64,000 nt of DNA, from contig NZ_CP046620.1 of the NCBI RefSeq assembly GCF_009931615.1, positions 1,131,501 to 1,195,500 of the forward strand. Direction: 5' to 3'. The notes below the pieces were generated by a model. That model was not told where the DNA came from. It did no database searches and saw only the letters and a program-made list of their open reading frames with translations. Source of the stretch: Algicella marina. GTDB taxonomy: Bacteria; Pseudomonadota; Alphaproteobacteria; Rhodobacterales; Rhodobacteraceae. The translations under genes and the position numbers were made by a program. Positions 27,329-38,014 of the stretch are shown here, one piece after another; position 1 is the stretch's first letter, and each line of letters begins with the position of its first letter.

Positions 27329-28711
27329 ATGGGCGGATTCATTCGAGGGCTGATCCTGGGGCTTGTGGTCAGCGCCGTGGCCTTTGTCGTGACGGCGATC
27401 ATGGTGCCACTGGAGCCACGTGAGGCAACGCCGGAGGCTGGCCCAGTGGTGGCGCTGCCGCCGCCGACGGAACAGGCGGCTGTGCCTGCGCCCGCGCCGG
27501 AAGCCGTGGAACCGCCGGTGGAGGAAATCACGATCATCGAGACGGAGCCTGAGCCGCAACCGGAGCCTGCGCCCGAGCCGGTGGTGGCCGAGCCCGAACC
27601 TGCGCCGCAGCCGGAACCGGAACCCGTGGCGGAGCCGGCACCCGAACCGGCCCCGGCGCCGCAGGGTGCTGATGTGGCCATGACAGCCCCGACACCGCAG
27701 GCCGACCCGCTGGCGATGCCTTCTCCGGGGGCGCCGGGCGGCGACGGCATTGACGGGCTGTCCGGTTTCGGTGGCGCGGCGCTGGACGCCCCGGCAGCGG
27801 AGAGCGCCAATATCGGCCTGAGTTCTGGCAGCGACAGCGCGCCGACGCGGTCCACCGGGGGCCCGCAGTTCGCGACCGCCGAGCCAATCAGCAGCCAGCC
27901 GAGTGTCGATACCGCCTCGCTGGAAGCGCCGGACGTGGCGGATGGCAGCGACGAGGAGGTCGGCGCGGCTGACAACACGGATGCCGAGATCATCGAACTT
28001 GCCTCCGAGCCGCTGAGCGCGGGCACGGCACTATCCGACAACGCCGTGTCGTTCTCCGACACCGGAGATCGGCCGCTGATGGCGATCATCCTTCAGGATG
28101 ACGGTTCGGCCGAGGCTCTGCGGCAGGGGTTGCTCGCACTATCGGCACCGATCACCTTTGGCGTGACGGCCAACCTTTCCGGGGCGACCCGCATTGCCGA
28201 AGACTACAACAGCAAAGGCTATGAGGTCGTGGCCGTGATGCCTAACCAGGGGCAAGTGGTGGAACGTGGCAGCGATCCGTCTGCTTTCCGGGAGCTGATC
28301 GGCGGCGTGTTGAACGCCGTGCCGCCTTCGACCGGTTTGATGGACCGGATCGATGGACCACTGCCGCGGGACCGTGCGCTGGTGCAGGCGGCACTCGATT
28401 CGCTGACCGTGACCGGCCACGGGTTGCTGACGCATCGCGGCACTGGCCTCAACCAGGTGAACCAGCAGGCTGATGCCGCAGGTGTGGCCAGTGCGGTTGT
28501 CTATCGTGTGATCGATGAGGACAAGGACCCGCAGGCGATTGCACAGTCTCTCGACCGGGCGGTGCTGGAGGCCAGCAAGACCGGCAGCGTGATCGTGGTG
28601 GGCCGTGTGCAGCCTGAGACGGTGACGACACTCTATTCGTGGCTGTTCGGGCCCGGTGCCAAGAGCGTAACGATCGCCCCGGTTTCGGCGATCCTGCAAA
28701 ACCGAGACTGA
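27329..28711 (+). CDS. Divergent polysaccharide deacetylase-family protein (YibQ-like)
   Basis: A 460-residue inner-membrane-anchored periplasmic protein. Residues about 4-27 form one membrane helix. Residues 28-115 are a very Pro/Glu/Ala-rich linker (repeats of PEPAPEP), followed by a low-complexity acidic part to about 245. From about 250 the C-terminal domain begins with DRPLMAIILQDDG and continues with GVTANLSGATRIAEDYNSKGYEV and GLMDRIDGPLPRDRALVQ, the divergent polysaccharide deacetylase (DUF610) fold. Usual NodB metal ligands are not evident, so activity is uncertain. GAGGAG precedes the ATG. Divergent from trpG. Confidence 0.85.
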   Translation: MGGFIRGLILGLVVSAVAFVVTAIMVPLEPREATPEAGPVVALPPPTEQAAVPAPAPEAVEPPVEEITIIETEPEPQPEPAPEPVVAEPEPAPQPEPEPVAEPAPEPAPAPQGADVAMTAPTPQADPLAMPSPGAPGGDGIDGLSGFGGAALDAPAAESANIGLSSGSDSAPTRSTGGPQFATAEPISSQPSVDTASLEAPDVADGSDEEVGAADNTDAEIIELASEPLSAGTALSDNAVSFSDTGDRPLMAIILQDDGSAEALRQGLLALSAPITFGVTANLSGATRIAEDYNSKGYEVVAVMPNQGQVVERGSDPSAFRELIGGVLNAVPPSTGLMDRIDGPLPRDRALVQAALDSLTVTGHGLLTHRGTGLNQVNQQADAAGVASAVVYRVIDEDKDPQAIAQSLDRAVLEASKTGSVIVVGRVQPETVTTLYSWLFGPGAKSVTIAPVSAILQNRD

Positions 28712-28816
28712 ATCAGACAGGATATTCGCGGAGGGGTAGGCGGCGACCATGCGTGTCGCCGTCACGCTGACTGTCGCAAGAGGACAGGGCGCCCCGAAAG
28801 CGAAGAGTTGTCTGTG

Positions 28817-30328
28817 TCAGTTGCCGGAACGGTCCGAAGCGAAGCGGGCGGCCTCTATGGCGGCCTGTCTGAGTGCTTTTGACTTGTTTACCGTTTCTTC
28901 ATATTCGGCCTCTGGGTCGCTGTCATAGACCACACCGCCACCGGCCTGGACGTAGAGGGTGCCGTCCTTGACAAGACCGGTGCGCAGGGCGATGCAGATA
29001 TCCATATCGCCGCTGGCTGAAAAATAGCCGACACCGCCACCGTAGACGCCACGTTTCTCGGTCTCAAGTTCGTCGATGATTTCCATCGCGCGGACCTTGG
29101 GGGCGCCGGAAACCGTACCGGCGGGCAGGCCGGCGAGCAGGGCGGAGAGGGCGTCCTGATCATCGCGCAATTCACCGATGACATTGGAAACGATGTGCAT
29201 GACGTGGCTGTAGCGCTCCACCACGAACTGTTCGTTGGGATCGACGGTGCCGATCTTGGCGACACGGCCGACATCGTTGCGGCCGAGATCGAGCAGCATC
29301 AGATGCTCGGCGCATTCCTTCGGATCGGCCAGCAAGTCCTTCTCCATGTCCAGATCCTCGGCCGGCGTGCTGCCGCGCGGACGGGTGCCGGCTATGGGGC
29401 GTATGGTGACCTTGCGACCCTCCACCTGCACAAGGATCTCCGGGCTGGCACCGATGACCTGATAGCCGCCGAAGTTGAAGAAGAACATGTAGGGCGACGG
29501 GTTGGTGCGCCGCAGGGCGCGGTAGAGCGCAAACGGTGGCAGCGGGAACGGAACTGACCAGCGTTGGGATGGCACAACCTGAAAGATGTCGCCTGCGCGA
29601 ATGTACTCCTTGGCCCGCTCCACGATTTCCAAATAGCGCTCGCGGGTGGTGTTCGACACGGGTTCCGGCTGCTCGGTCTCCTCGGCCAACTGGGAATCGC
29701 CGGCGGCCATGCGTTCGAGGTCGCGGACAGCATCCATAACCCGTTCTGCCGCCTGGGCATAGGCGGCACGGGGCGAGAGGCCGGAGGAGGCCCAGACCGG
29801 GCTGGCGATCATGACTTCGCCTTTCACGCCATCCATCACGGCAACGATGGTCGGGCGCATCATCAGGGCATCCGGCAGGCCGAGGGGATCGGGGTTGACG
29901 TTTGGCAGATGCTCCACCAACCGGATCATGTCGTAGCCGAGAAAGCCGTAGAGACCGGCTGAGATCGGCGGCAGTTCGGGCGGCAGTTCGATACGGCTCT
30001 CAGCAATCAGGGACCGCAGGGAGGAAAGAGGGTCTGCCGTTTCGGGCACGAAGGCATCCGGGTCAAAGCGGGCAGAGCGATTGACCTCCGCCTTTTCGCC
30101 GCGACAGCGCCAGATGAGATCGGGCTTCATGCCGATGGCGGAGTAACGCCCACGGATTTCACCGCCGGTGACGCTTTCCAGCATGAAGCTGTCCTTGCGA
30201 GCCTGCGCGAGCTTGAGCATCAGCGAAACGGGCGTGTCGAGATCGGCGACGAGCTTCGTCCAGATGATCTGGTTCTCGCCGCGCGCGAAGCCGGCCTCGA
30301 AGGCGTCGAAGGCAGGGAGGAGTGCCAT
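28817..30328 (-). CDS. trpE: Anthranilate synthase component I
   Basis: Converts chorismate plus TrpG-derived ammonia to anthranilate. The 503-residue product has an N-terminal feedback domain with LMLKLAQARKDSFMLESV (the Ser-containing Trp-binding LLES-type element). The chorismate-binding domain carries PFALYRALRRTNPSPYMFF, ASPEILVQVE, IAGTRPRG, LMLLDLGRNDVGRVAK and GAPKVRAMEIIDELE. Its ATG overlaps the stop of the PpiD-like gene by one base, so it is expressed downstream of a folding factor and apart from trpGDC. No attenuator is visible in front of it. Confidence 0.97.
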   Translation of the reverse strand: MALLPAFDAFEAGFARGENQIIWTKLVADLDTPVSLMLKLAQARKDSFMLESVTGGEIRGRYSAIGMKPDLIWRCRGEKAEVNRSARFDPDAFVPETADPLSSLRSLIAESRIELPPELPPISAGLYGFLGYDMIRLVEHLPNVNPDPLGLPDALMMRPTIVAVMDGVKGEVMIASPVWASSGLSPRAAYAQAAERVMDAVRDLERMAAGDSQLAEETEQPEPVSNTTRERYLEIVERAKEYIRAGDIFQVVPSQRWSVPFPLPPFALYRALRRTNPSPYMFFFNFGGYQVIGASPEILVQVEGRKVTIRPIAGTRPRGSTPAEDLDMEKDLLADPKECAEHLMLLDLGRNDVGRVAKIGTVDPNEQFVVERYSHVMHIVSNVIGELRDDQDALSALLAGLPAGTVSGAPKVRAMEIIDELETEKRGVYGGGVGYFSASGDMDICIALRTGLVKDGTLYVQAGGGVVYDSDPEAEYEETVNKSKALRQAAIEAARFASDRSGN

Positions 30329-32211
30329 CAGGGCAGCTGGGACAGTGTCTGGTCGAGGAGCGTCTCATTGACGCTGGCACCGGTTTCGTCCTGTGTTGCC
30401 TGGGCGAAGCCGCCGAACAGATCGAAGGCGATGGCGTTGGAGATCTGAGCCTTGACCGCGTCCGCCTCGCCGCTGGCGGTCTCATCCTCCGGATCGAAGG
30501 GCACGACCTGATCGACGCGGAAGAGATAGGTGCCGGAAAGCTCCTCGAAGATGTCGCTGGCGCCTTCCTCCAGCGCGAAAGCGGGTTCGAGAATGGCGGG
30601 CGGCAGGCCTTCCGGTGCATCGTTGCGGCGTAGCGGCTCCGATGTCGTGACACCGAGACCGGCATCCTGTGCGACGGAATCGAAGGTTTCGCCTTCGCCG
30701 ATCCGGGCCAAGAGGCTGGTGGCGTAATCGTGCAGCGCTGTCTGCTGCGCGACCACACGCCAGTCGGCCGGGATGCCAGCGGCGACGTCTTCGTAGGGTC
30801 GCAGCGTCGGCGGCACGATCTCCTCGACCCGCAGGGCGGCAATGCCGCCGCCGGCGATGTCGATCAGGTCACGTTCCCCGCCCGGATCCGCCGCCATTGC
30901 CTCGGCCCGGAAGTCCGGATCGGCGGCCAGACCTTCGCCCAGCCGTTCATTTATGCGGGCTGTGCCCTGTGTCAGCGGAGTCTCGGCGGCGATCTCCTCG
31001 AAGCTTGCACCGCCGGCCAGCAGATCCTGCACATCGTTTATCCAGTCACCAATAGCCGCTGAAGCCTCGGCCTCAGCCAGTTCGCGGCGCAGTGCCGGTG
31101 CGGCTTCCTCGAACGGGGTACTGCGGGCGGCAACGATGGCGTTGATGCGGAAGAGCGCAGGGCCGAGGTCGGTGGTGACGGGGCCGACAATGCTGGGGCC
31201 TTCCGCGGCAAAGATCGCGTCTGCCTCCGCGCGTGTGAGACTGGAGGCGGTGCGACCGCCCAGTTCGATATCCGTGGGTGCGAGACCGCGCTCTTCCGCC
31301 AGGCCGGCGAAGTCGATCTCGCCGGCATCGAGGCGCGTACGGGCCTCTTCGGCCTGTTCGGATGTGCCGAAGACGATCCGGTCGATCAGGCGGCGTTCTT
31401 CGGAATTGAAGCGGGCGGTCTGATTGTCGAAGGCCTCGCGGACAGCTTCATCAGGGATTTCCATTGTTGCGGCCATGTCTTCCGGCGTCAGCGCGACATA
31501 GGACACGACGCGGGTTTCGGGCACGGTATAGGCCTCGGGGTTCTCATCGTAGAAGGTACGCAATTGCTCTTCCGTCGGATCGCCGACTGGTTCCGGGAGG
31601 CTGTTGGCGGAGAGAATGGCGTAGGACAGCACGCGCTGTTCGCCCTGATAGGCCAGAAGCGTGTCGGCCAGAATGTCGGGTGCCAGTACGCCGCCGCTGA
31701 TGCCGGCCTCAAGGATCGAGCGGGCGAGATCGCGGCGGACCTTCTCCTCGTACTCTGGCGCGGAGAGCCCGGTCCGCTGAAGGACGAAGCTGTAGGTTTC
31801 CGGCTCAAATCTACCGGCGGGGCCGGTGAATTCCGGCTTAGCGAGAATTTCCTCGCGCACGGCATCGTCGCCGGCGGAGATGCCGAGATCTGCCGCCTCG
31901 CCTTCGAGCGCGGCCTGGGTGATCAACTGTGCCAGAACCTGCCGATCAATGCCGAAGGCGCGGGCTTGCTGGTTGTTGATGGGGATATTGAGCTGGCGTT
32001 GCAGGTTGTTGATCGCCGCCTGATAGGCGGTGAGGTAGTCCTGCCGGGAGATCTTCTGATCACCGACGCTGGCGACGTTAGTGGTGGCGAGTCCGGAAGC
32101 GGCGCCGACGAGACTGTAGCCGGCGAGGCCGAAGGCGAGCAATGCCATGACGACCCAGAGCAGGACCTGCGATGTCTTGCCTTTTCCAGAAGTGCGGAAG
32201 CTGCCCAGCAT
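30328..32211 (-). CDS. PpiD/SurA-like membrane-anchored peptidylprolyl isomerase
   Basis: About 627 residues. A single N-terminal membrane helix (around residues 17-38, VLLWVVMALLAFGLAGYSLV) anchors a large periplasmic part. That part contains a SurA-type N-terminal chaperone domain (ISRQDYLTAYQAAINNLQRQ, AFGIDRQVLAQLITQAAL), a parvulin-like PpiC region around residues 245-365, and further helices. PpiD proteins hold newly secreted chains near the Sec translocon. The frame is open further upstream, but the ATG at 32211 gives the typical MLGSFRTSGKGK start. Coupled to trpE, an arrangement I recall from other Rhodobacterales. Confidence 0.9.
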   Translation of the reverse strand: MLGSFRTSGKGKTSQVLLWVVMALLAFGLAGYSLVGAASGLATTNVASVGDQKISRQDYLTAYQAAINNLQRQLNIPINNQQARAFGIDRQVLAQLITQAALEGEAADLGISAGDDAVREEILAKPEFTGPAGRFEPETYSFVLQRTGLSAPEYEEKVRRDLARSILEAGISGGVLAPDILADTLLAYQGEQRVLSYAILSANSLPEPVGDPTEEQLRTFYDENPEAYTVPETRVVSYVALTPEDMAATMEIPDEAVREAFDNQTARFNSEERRLIDRIVFGTSEQAEEARTRLDAGEIDFAGLAEERGLAPTDIELGGRTASSLTRAEADAIFAAEGPSIVGPVTTDLGPALFRINAIVAARSTPFEEAAPALRRELAEAEASAAIGDWINDVQDLLAGGASFEEIAAETPLTQGTARINERLGEGLAADPDFRAEAMAADPGGERDLIDIAGGGIAALRVEEIVPPTLRPYEDVAAGIPADWRVVAQQTALHDYATSLLARIGEGETFDSVAQDAGLGVTTSEPLRRNDAPEGLPPAILEPAFALEEGASDIFEELSGTYLFRVDQVVPFDPEDETASGEADAVKAQISNAIAFDLFGGFAQATQDETGASVNETLLDQTLSQLP

Positions 32212-32373
32212 GTCTGTTATCCCTGTCTGCGCCCCTTGGTGAAATGGGCCGTTCATCGCCCGTCCGGAGCTTTGCAGCGTTCTATTGCGCGCGCCGGGCG
32301 GGTGCAAGAGCGGGGTGAGGTGAATTCGCCCATCATGCTTGACCTTCCCGTGCCGCGCGGCGATAGGTGCGGC

Positions 32374-34191
<1,818 letters not shown>

Positions 34192-34201
34192 GGGGAATGA
34201 T

Positions 34202-34852
34202 ATGGCACTGGCAAAACCGGAGATGCGGCACCCGCTGATCCTGCCGGACGGCACGGCGCACAAGGGCAACGTGTTCCTGCGGCAGGTGATCGACCATCCC
34301 AATATCGAAATTGGCGATTATACCTATGCCCACGACGACCGGCAGCCGGAAGACTGGGCAACGACCCTGGCGCCGTACCTCTTTCCCGGAGCGCCAGAGC
34401 GGTTGAAGATTGGCCGGTTCTGCCAGCTTGCACAGGGCGTGCAGATCGTTACGTCGAGCGCCAACCACGACATGCGCGGGCTGTCGACCTATCCGTTCCC
34501 CATCTTTGATCCGGAGAGGTTCTTGAGCTATATCAGCAGCCTGCCGGAGGGTCGTGATACGGTTATCGGCAACGATTGCTGGCTAGGGCGGGAGGCGATG
34601 ATCCTGCCGGGCGCGCGCCTGGGCAACGGCGTGATCGTCGGAGCGCGGGCGGTGGTATCCGGCGAAGTGCCCGATTACGCCATCGTTGCAGGCAACCCCG
34701 GCAAGGTTGTGCGTATGCGGCTGTCGGATGCGGACATTGCCCGGATGCTGGAACTGGCATGGTGGGACTGGCCGATCGAGGCAATCGAGGCTGCGATCCC
34801 CGCGTTGGAAAAGGGCGATCTCGCTGCGCTGGAGGCGCTCTCGCCAAATTGA
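34202..34852 (+). CDS. CatB-like xenobiotic/O-acetyltransferase
   Basis: A 216-residue left-handed beta-helix acetyltransferase of the XAT (CatB) group. Signs are IEIGDYTYAHDD at the start of the helix, IGRFCQLAQGVQI, the probable catalytic His89 in SSANHDM, DTVIGNDCWLGREAMILPGARLGNG and VVAGNPGKVVRMR-type C-terminus (here IVAGNPGKVVRMRL). Relatives acetylate chloramphenicol, streptogramins or cell-surface sugars; the substrate here is unknown and resistance should not be assumed. It begins 10 bases after the ABC-F stop, so they likely share a transcript. Confidence 0.9.
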   Translation: MALAKPEMRHPLILPDGTAHKGNVFLRQVIDHPNIEIGDYTYAHDDRQPEDWATTLAPYLFPGAPERLKIGRFCQLAQGVQIVTSSANHDMRGLSTYPFPIFDPERFLSYISSLPEGRDTVIGNDCWLGREAMILPGARLGNGVIVGARAVVSGEVPDYAIVAGNPGKVVRMRLSDADIARMLELAWWDWPIEAIEAAIPALEKGDLAALEALSPN

Positions 34853-34920
34853 CGGGGAAGTGAGTTTGCTCGACCGTTCGCCGTGGCTAGGCTGCGACGG
34901 ACAGTTGAAAGGCCCCCCGA

Positions 34921-35736
34921 ATGCGAATGATTGCTCTTGTGTTGTTGCTGGCGACGGCATTGCCCGCCACCGGAGATGAGCGCTGCGTCGGTGAGATTCC
35001 GTGCCCGCTTGGTGAGCGTTCCTACCACGTGAAGGAGCCGGACGGCTGGGATGGCGTCACGCCGCTGCCGGTGCTGATGCATTTCCACGGCTGGCAGCGG
35101 CAGGGGACGCTGATCGTCAAACATGGGCGGATATCGGGAGCGACGCGTCGGGCAGGGGTGTTGTTGCTGGCACCGAATGGGCGCGGCAGGACATGGACGT
35201 TCCGCGATGCCGGCAGCGAAGATATCGCGTTCGGCAGGGCCGTGCTGGCGGATGCGGCGAAGCGCTATCCCATCGACCGGGACCGCATTTATGTCTCGGG
35301 GTATTCCTACGGTTCCGCAATGGCCTGGCGGTTTGCCTGCGCGGCCGGAGCGGACGTGACGGCATTGCTGGCGATTTCCGGCACACTGCGGCAGAACGAA
35401 GAGTGCCCGGCGCCGGTGGATGTGCGCCACGTCCACGGGTTGAGCGATACCGTTATGGATTTTCCGATGGGGCCGGGCGGTGATGAACTGTTTCCGGTGG
35501 CGCTGTGGCGGCGGGTCAACGGCTGCGCCGGTGCACCGGTGGGGCCACGACACTGGGCGGTTACGCAGCACGATGCCTTTCGCCGTTTCGTCTGGAGCGA
35601 TTGCGCGAGCGGCAAGCCTGTGAGGCTGGATCTGCATGACCGGGGACACTTCATTCCGCGGGGTTGGATCGCGCAGCAACTGGAGGAACTGCTGGCGCAG
35701 GGTAGCTTATTTTTGCCGCAATCGCGTATCGCGTGA
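34921..35736 (+). CDS. Secreted LpqC/polyhydroxybutyrate depolymerase-like esterase
   Basis: A 271-residue alpha/beta hydrolase with a signal peptide (MRMIALVLLLATALPATG). Features are MHFHGWQRQG (oxyanion strand), the nucleophile elbow GYSYGS with Ser129, a HVHGLSDTV Asp-bearing strand and a C-terminal HDRGHFIPRGW supplying the catalytic His. Relatives include PHB depolymerases and feruloyl esterases, so the substrate cannot be given. Cys22/Cys28 and two more cysteine pairs suit a periplasmic or secreted location. It is preceded by a 68-base gap after the acetyltransferase. Confidence 0.85.
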   Translation: MRMIALVLLLATALPATGDERCVGEIPCPLGERSYHVKEPDGWDGVTPLPVLMHFHGWQRQGTLIVKHGRISGATRRAGVLLLAPNGRGRTWTFRDAGSEDIAFGRAVLADAAKRYPIDRDRIYVSGYSYGSAMAWRFACAAGADVTALLAISGTLRQNEECPAPVDVRHVHGLSDTVMDFPMGPGGDELFPVALWRRVNGCAGAPVGPRHWAVTQHDAFRRFVWSDCASGKPVRLDLHDRGHFIPRGWIAQQLEELLAQGSLFLPQSRIA

Positions 35737-35784
35737 AACCTGCAGCCGCTTTCGTGCGTTGGGTGCGTGAAACGGAGTTCACCG

Positions 35785-36051
35785 ATGCTGAAGCGATACC
35801 TGCCTGTCCTGCTGCTGCCCCTGCTTGCTGCCTGCTACGATTCCGAGCCTGCACCAGCGGATGGCACGACGACGCGACCGATGGACGAAGTGCCGGATCA
35901 GGAATTACTTGAGAATGGCCAGCGACAATTCGGTTTCGACAACGGGTGCGAGATTGTGCTGGAAGCTGAACGCGCAGTCGTCGTCCGCGAAAAAGAGGTT
36001 TGCGAGCTGTATCAGCGAGATATCGCGCTGCTTTACGCAGCCGGTGATTGA
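35785..36051 (+). CDS. Small lipoprotein of unknown function
   Basis: An 88-residue lipoprotein: signal sequence MLKRYLPVLLLPLLAAC with the lipobox LAAC, so the mature protein begins at lipidated Cys17. The remainder is acidic, with two cysteines (DNGCEIVLE and KEVCELYQRD) that may pair. I start at the ATG at 35785, with a CGGAG ribosome site upstream; a GTG at 35767 would spoil the signal n-region. It is the last plus-strand gene before a strong terminator. No family recognised. Confidence 0.7.
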   Translation: MLKRYLPVLLLPLLAACYDSEPAPADGTTTRPMDEVPDQELLENGQRQFGFDNGCEIVLEAERAVVVREKEVCELYQRDIALLYAAGD

Positions 36052-36121
36052 GGTCCCTGCGAGTGTCCGTCGGAGTACGCGTGCCTGACCGTACCTCCTG
36101 CCTCCGGACGCTTGTAGAACT

Positions 36122-36156
36122 GGGGTGAGGCGCGACACGCCTCACCCCCTTTTTTT
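36122..36156 (+). terminator. Strong intrinsic terminator
   Basis: GGGGTGAGGCG (36122-36132), loop CGACA, and CGCCTCACCCC (36138-36148) make a perfect 11-bp stem followed by C and seven T. It ends the plus-strand ABC-F to lipoprotein series. The same stem faces the 3' end of the convergent RTX gene but without a T-run on that strand. Confidence 0.93.
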
Positions 36157-36157
36157 G

Positions 36158-37885
36158 TCAGAAGATCTCGATATTGCCGAACATATCGCTGGCATCGAGG
36201 CCGTTGAGCTGGATTCTCTGGCCGGCGTCGAATTCGAAGACATAGTTGCCATTCACGACGGAGCCGTAGTCGCGCATCACCTGCCAAGCCTGCAGATCCT
36301 CGCCGCCCCAGAGCGCGTCGTCGAGGCGCAGGAGGTCTTCGCCGCTGCCGAAGTCGAAGATCACGTCGCGGCCGAAGCTGCCGCGGAAGACAAAGCTGTC
36401 GTCTCCGGAACCGCCCGACATCCTGTCGTTGCCGCCCTGACCCTCGAGGATGTCGTCCTCCGTGTTGCCGAACATCCGGTCATCGCCGGCACCGCCCTGC
36501 AACCAGTCGTTGCCCTGATTGCCACGCAGGATGTCGGCACCGTTTTCGCCGCGCATGACATCGTTGCCGAACTGACCGTTGAGCCTGTCGTTGCCACTGC
36601 CGCCCCAGAGGAAATCCTGTCCGGCGCGACCGAAGATGGTGTCGTTGCCGTCATCACCCTCGATCTGTTCGCCGCGCATGCCGCCGGTGAGATGGTCGTT
36701 GCCGCCTTCGCCGTCCAGCCGCGTGCCGTTGTCATCGCCGACCATGGTGTCGTCGAAATTCGTGCCGCGCACTCGGTCGAGGCCGGAAACCGTGTCGGTA
36801 TCGCCGAAACCGTCGATGATGGTGCCGGCCAAGAGGTCTACGGTGATCCCGGAATCGCCGCCCCATTCTGTATCTCTGCGGTGGTCGACCACGTCGTAGC
36901 CGTCGGCGGAGCCGTTGATCGTGTCGTTGCCGGCGTAACCCCGGTAGACGATATACTCGATGCTGTCCGACCCGGTGAAGACATCATCTTCCGAGGTGCC
37001 ATAGACACGCTCCACGCTCTCGAAGTTGTCCCATGCGCCAAAAGTATCGCGGGCGACGCCGGTATCGAAGTTGACAGTGATGCCGCGCTCGGTACCGTGG
37101 ATATTCTGTTCCCAGGCGTAGTCGAGGATGTCGTCCCCGCTGGCACCGCCGTTGAAATAGTCGCGGCCGCGACCGCCGACGAAGGAATCTTCGCCCGATC
37201 CGCCGTAGAGCATGTCGTTGCCGTTGCCGCCTTCGAGCGCATCGTGGCCGGCATCGCCATAGAGCGTGTCGTGCCCGTTCTGTCCGACGAGCAGGTCGTT
37301 GCCCGCGCCGCCATGGTACGTGTCGTTGCCGTCGTCACCTGCGGCGACATCATTGCCGCTGCCGAAGTTGAACGTGTCGGCACCGGGCGTCCCGAGCGCG
37401 TAGTCGTCCTCGGACGTCGTGCCGGGGAACGCCGAAACGGGGATGTTCACGTTCGGACGGAACGGACCGCTGTTGATCGGGCCGAGTGAGGTGATCGAGG
37501 ACTCGAAGTTCTCGAAGTCCTGGATGGAGTTGAACTGGGGCAGGGCGTCGCCGCCGAGGTAGCCCACGTATTCAAAAGGCGTTTCGAGGAACGAGACCAC
37601 GACAACATCGGTGACGTTGCCGTTGCCCCACTGAACCCGCAGCATGCTGACTTCACTGGGATGGTGCGCGCCCGGGAAGTCGTTGCTTTCGAGCGCCACG
37701 AAAATCGGTTGCGGCTGAGTGAACTCGGAAATCGGCTCTCCGTCATCGAAGGCGACGTTGGTATAACGCAGATTGTTTGCATTCTGGGAGAACGCTATGA
37801 CCAATTCGCCCCGGCCGATGCCGAGAATGTCTCCGTTGCCCTCGGGAAATTGAATCCCGTAGCCTTCCATCGTGATAGTCGTCAT
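36158..37885 (-). CDS. RTX calcium-binding secreted protein
   Basis: A 575-residue acidic protein without a signal peptide. Nonapeptide GGxGxDxxx repeats occur in two blocks, about residues 165-250 and 375-500 (for example GGAGNDLLV, GGSGNDRLN, GGSGDDSFV), and end in DFGSGEDLLRLDD. That is the usual C-terminus of type I secretion substrates, whose repeats fold on calcium outside the cell. The first 160 residues are an unrecognised N-terminal domain. The ATG at 37885 is chosen because AAGGGGACGAC precedes it; an ATG at 37925-37927 lacks a good site. No type I transporter genes are in the window, so export must use genes elsewhere. Whether it is an adhesin, enzyme or surface-layer protein is unknown. 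Confidence 0.88.
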   Translation of the reverse strand: MTTITMEGYGIQFPEGNGDILGIGRGELVIAFSQNANNLRYTNVAFDDGEPISEFTQPQPIFVALESNDFPGAHHPSEVSMLRVQWGNGNVTDVVVVSFLETPFEYVGYLGGDALPQFNSIQDFENFESSITSLGPINSGPFRPNVNIPVSAFPGTTSEDDYALGTPGADTFNFGSGNDVAAGDDGNDTYHGGAGNDLLVGQNGHDTLYGDAGHDALEGGNGNDMLYGGSGEDSFVGGRGRDYFNGGASGDDILDYAWEQNIHGTERGITVNFDTGVARDTFGAWDNFESVERVYGTSEDDVFTGSDSIEYIVYRGYAGNDTINGSADGYDVVDHRRDTEWGGDSGITVDLLAGTIIDGFGDTDTVSGLDRVRGTNFDDTMVGDDNGTRLDGEGGNDHLTGGMRGEQIEGDDGNDTIFGRAGQDFLWGGSGNDRLNGQFGNDVMRGENGADILRGNQGNDWLQGGAGDDRMFGNTEDDILEGQGGNDRMSGGSGDDSFVFRGSFGRDVIFDFGSGEDLLRLDDALWGGEDLQAWQVMRDYGSVVNGNYVFEFDAGQRIQLNGLDASDMFGNIEIF

Positions 37886-38014
37886 GAAGTCGTCCCCTTG
37901 TAATGCATTACCAACGGCAGAAGCCATTGCAGGGCCTTAAAAAAGGGTGAACGTGGCGAGATTTGGGACGATTGTAGGTGAAAGTTGACGAAAACCGTTG
38001 GCAGGGTCAGTCGC

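Noticed and set aside
27480-27680. Pro-Glu-rich DNA repeats as a CRISPR-like or satellite array
   Set aside because: It is the coding sequence for a PEPAPEP linker; units are irregular and in frame with the flanking domains.
34202-34852. Antibiotic resistance gene (chloramphenicol or streptogramin acetyltransferase)
   Set aside because: The fold is right, but many chromosomal relatives modify other acceptors and there is no mobile element nearby, so only the family is called.
36125-37489. A 454-codon plus-strand frame opposite the RTX gene, Val/Ala/Glu repetitive
   Set aside because: Its repetition mirrors the GGxGxD codons on the other strand; no start site or domain of its own.
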